The translations under genes and the position numbers were made by a program. A DNA stretch of 64,000 nucleotides from Bacteroidia bacterium. GTDB taxonomy: Bacteria > Bacteroidota > Bacteroidia > B-17B0 > Aurantibacillaceae. The notes beneath the pieces are model-generated. The model ran no database searches. It was not told where the DNA came from and worked only from the letters and a program-made list of their open reading frames with translations. Location: the NCBI GenBank assembly GCA_026414605.1, contig JAOAIP010000034.1, positions 53,276 to 117,275 on the forward strand. The letters are read 5' to 3'. Position 1 is the stretch's first letter. Each line of letters starts with the position of its first letter. Shown one piece after another: positions 62,721 through 64,000 of the stretch.

Positions 62721-64000
62721 ATGAATTTATCTAATAAAATTAATGTTTGGTCTAATTGTTGTTTAATGATAAAAGAAAAATCAATTCAAATCACTTGCGT
62801 ATTGATAGTGTTTTTACTCTCTCAAGTAGTTATTTCTCAAAATATTCTTATAAAAAATGCTACCATTCATAATGGAAAAGGAGATCAACCTTATGTTGCC
62901 AATGTTTGGATTAAAAATTATGTGATTTATCAAATCACAAAAAATTTACCTACTGAAAAAATGGATACTATCATAGATGCTACTAATTATCATTTGTATC
63001 CTGCTCTTATTTCTTGCAATAATATATTAGGATTACAAGAAGCCGAAGCCATTCGTCCTACATCTGATTTTGCAGATATTGGAGAATTTAATCCTCATTT
63101 AAGAACGCTTACCTCTTTTAATACAGATAGCAAGATACTACTAACTGTTTTTTCGAATGGGGTTTTATACACTCAATGCACACCAAGAGGTGGCTATATT
63201 GCAGGCACATCTGCAGTTGTAAAAACAAAAGCGTGGAATTGGGAGGATGCAGTGGTCATTGAAGATGGAATACATATTTATTTTCCATCGGTATACATTC
63301 AAAGGGGATGGTGGGCAGAGCCCGAAAAATCTGATAAAAACACACAATTTAATCAACAAAGATTAGCATTGAAAGAGTTTTTGTTGAATAGTAAAAGTTA
63401 TTTTTTAAGTAATGATTCTAATGAGTTTAATCCAAGATATGAAGCAATGAAGCCAATATGGAAAGGACAAAAAAATGTGTATATTCATTGTAGCAAAGCC
63501 AAAGACATTTTAAATGCTGTTCAATTTGCACAAGAATTACAAATTCCAAAAGTAGTGTTAGTAGGTTGTGAAGAAATTTATAAAGTTTTAAGTTTAGTGA
63601 AAAAATACAATTATCCTGTGATATTAAGTAGAACAAATAGTTTGCCATCTACATCAGATGATAAAATTAAAATTAATTTTGAACTGCCCGTTTTGTTGGA
63701 TAGAGAAAATATCTTGTATACAATAAGTATGGAAGGAGATATGGAAGCGATGCAAAGTCGCAATTTGCCTTTTGTAGCAGGGATGTCAATACCTTATGGA
63801 TTAAGTTCTGAAAAAGCATTGCAAAGTATTACGCTGAATGCTGCAAGAATATTGGGCATTGACAAACAATTAGGAAGTATAGAAGAAGGGAAGTTAGCAT
63901 CAATGATTTTATCAAAAGGAAATATATTAGATCCAACCACACATTCTATTCAGATTTTATTTTTAGAAGGAAATATGTATTCAGATAAAAATTTTCAAAC
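62721..64000 (+). CDS. Exported amidohydrolase-like protein lacking the N-terminal metal motif, 3' partial
   Basis: An open frame of 426 codons runs off the right edge. Signal peptide: MIKEKSIQITCVLIVFLLSQ from the ATG at 62766; the first ATG (62721) adds 15 residues, and both are possible. Amidohydrolase layout: a small beta part ('ILIKNATIHNGKG', 'IIDATNYHLYPALISCNNILGLQEAEAIRP') and later 'SITLNAARILGIDKQLGSIEEGKLASMI', the family's C-terminal signature. Normal enzymes read 'PGxIDxHxH' at the first site; here it is 'YPALISCNN', with both His missing. 'SNGVLYTQCTPRGGYIAGTSAVV' matches a recurrent Bacteroidota subgroup. Probably not a standard metal hydrolase. Confidence 0.85.
   Translation, partial: MNLSNKINVWSNCCLMIKEKSIQITCVLIVFLLSQVVISQNILIKNATIHNGKGDQPYVANVWIKNYVIYQITKNLPTEKMDTIIDATNYHLYPALISCNNILGLQEAEAIRPTSDFADIGEFNPHLRTLTSFNTDSKILLTVFSNGVLYTQCTPRGGYIAGTSAVVKTKAWNWEDAVVIEDGIHIYFPSVYIQRGWWAEPEKSDKNTQFNQQRLALKEFLLNSKSYFLSNDSNEFNPRYEAMKPIWKGQKNVYIHCSKAKDILNAVQFAQELQIPKVVLVGCEEIYKVLSLVKKYNYPVILSRTNSLPSTSDDKIKINFELPVLLDRENILYTISMEGDMEAMQSRNLPFVAGMSIPYGLSSEKALQSITLNAARILGIDKQLGSIEEGKLASMILSKGNILDPTTHSIQILFLEGNMYSDKNFQ

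Overview
The window looks like chromosomal DNA of an uncultured or little-studied Bacteroidota, probably in or near Chitinophagales/Saprospirales. The evidence is: AT-rich DNA; many promoters with the Bacteroidota -7 box TAnnTTTG a short distance before the start codon; large proteins with SprB repeats and gliding-type (type B) C-terminal domains; two proteins with type A type-IX-secretion (T9SS) tails; a GWxTD protein; DUF4293; a bacillithiol gene; and a tRNA-guanine transglycosylase without zinc cysteines. No transposase, integrase, phage gene, plasmid gene or CRISPR array is visible.

Layout. 1-6655: two tandem paralogous cell-surface giants, the first cut by the window edge. 6996-14783: ispE, a MORN-repeat protein, a dicarboxylate/amino-acid symporter, hflX, a SirB2-cytochrome c fusion, an Nramp-UspA fusion with a candidate metal-regulated operator, and recR. 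14979-18159: nucleotide-sugar genes (rfbB, a WbpP-like epimerase, manC). 19200-27099: a formimidoylglutamase-like enzyme, then nuoJ-K-L-M-N (proton-pumping membrane arm of complex I), interrupted twice by repeat DNA. 27118-33962: a decayed gene, a small membrane protein, bshB1 with a glutathione-peroxidase-like gene, tgt, an Omp85 protein and a homogentisate-dioxygenase-like gene. 33967-40812: a mostly minus-strand run of tRNA-modification and processing genes (sua5, cca, mnmD), Nudix, a two-module glycosyltransferase, an acyl-CoA thioesterase and methylmalonyl-CoA epimerase. 41216-45723: peroxiredoxin, guaB, def, a lipoprotein and a secreted nuclease. 45743-49040: a damaged HEPN-MNT pair next to a GC-richer extradiol dioxygenase gene, then a divergent YceI-CDGSH-DoxX / HxlR stress locus. 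49046-55483: T9SS-secreted and outer-membrane proteins, and lipA. 56046-64000: a beta-barrel-like protein, an M23 peptidase, a GWxTD protein, an AI-2E-type exporter, trmN6, tRNA-Cys, kdsB, a small basic secreted protein, and the start of an amidohydrolase-like protein.

The most unusual signal is non-coding. Three copies of a GC-rich element (25456-25673, 32467-32687, 55802-56014) stand out from the AT-rich background. They share constant blocks separated by three hairpins. The stem sequences differ between copies while mostly keeping base pairing, and one stem shows a clean C:G to T:A exchange. The element travels with a second palindromic element whose ends read ACTCACCCCC / GGGGGTGA, and with short CCCCGAAGGGG hairpins. 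Heptamer arrays (ACTTTCN) occur separately at three loci. I read these as non-autonomous dispersed repeats; whether the structured one is an RNA is open.

Start codons were moved from the longest open frame when a TTG 'start' fell inside a -7 box, or when a later ATG gave a proper signal peptide or the usual overlap with the upstream gene. All functions come from motif recognition by eye; no database search was run.
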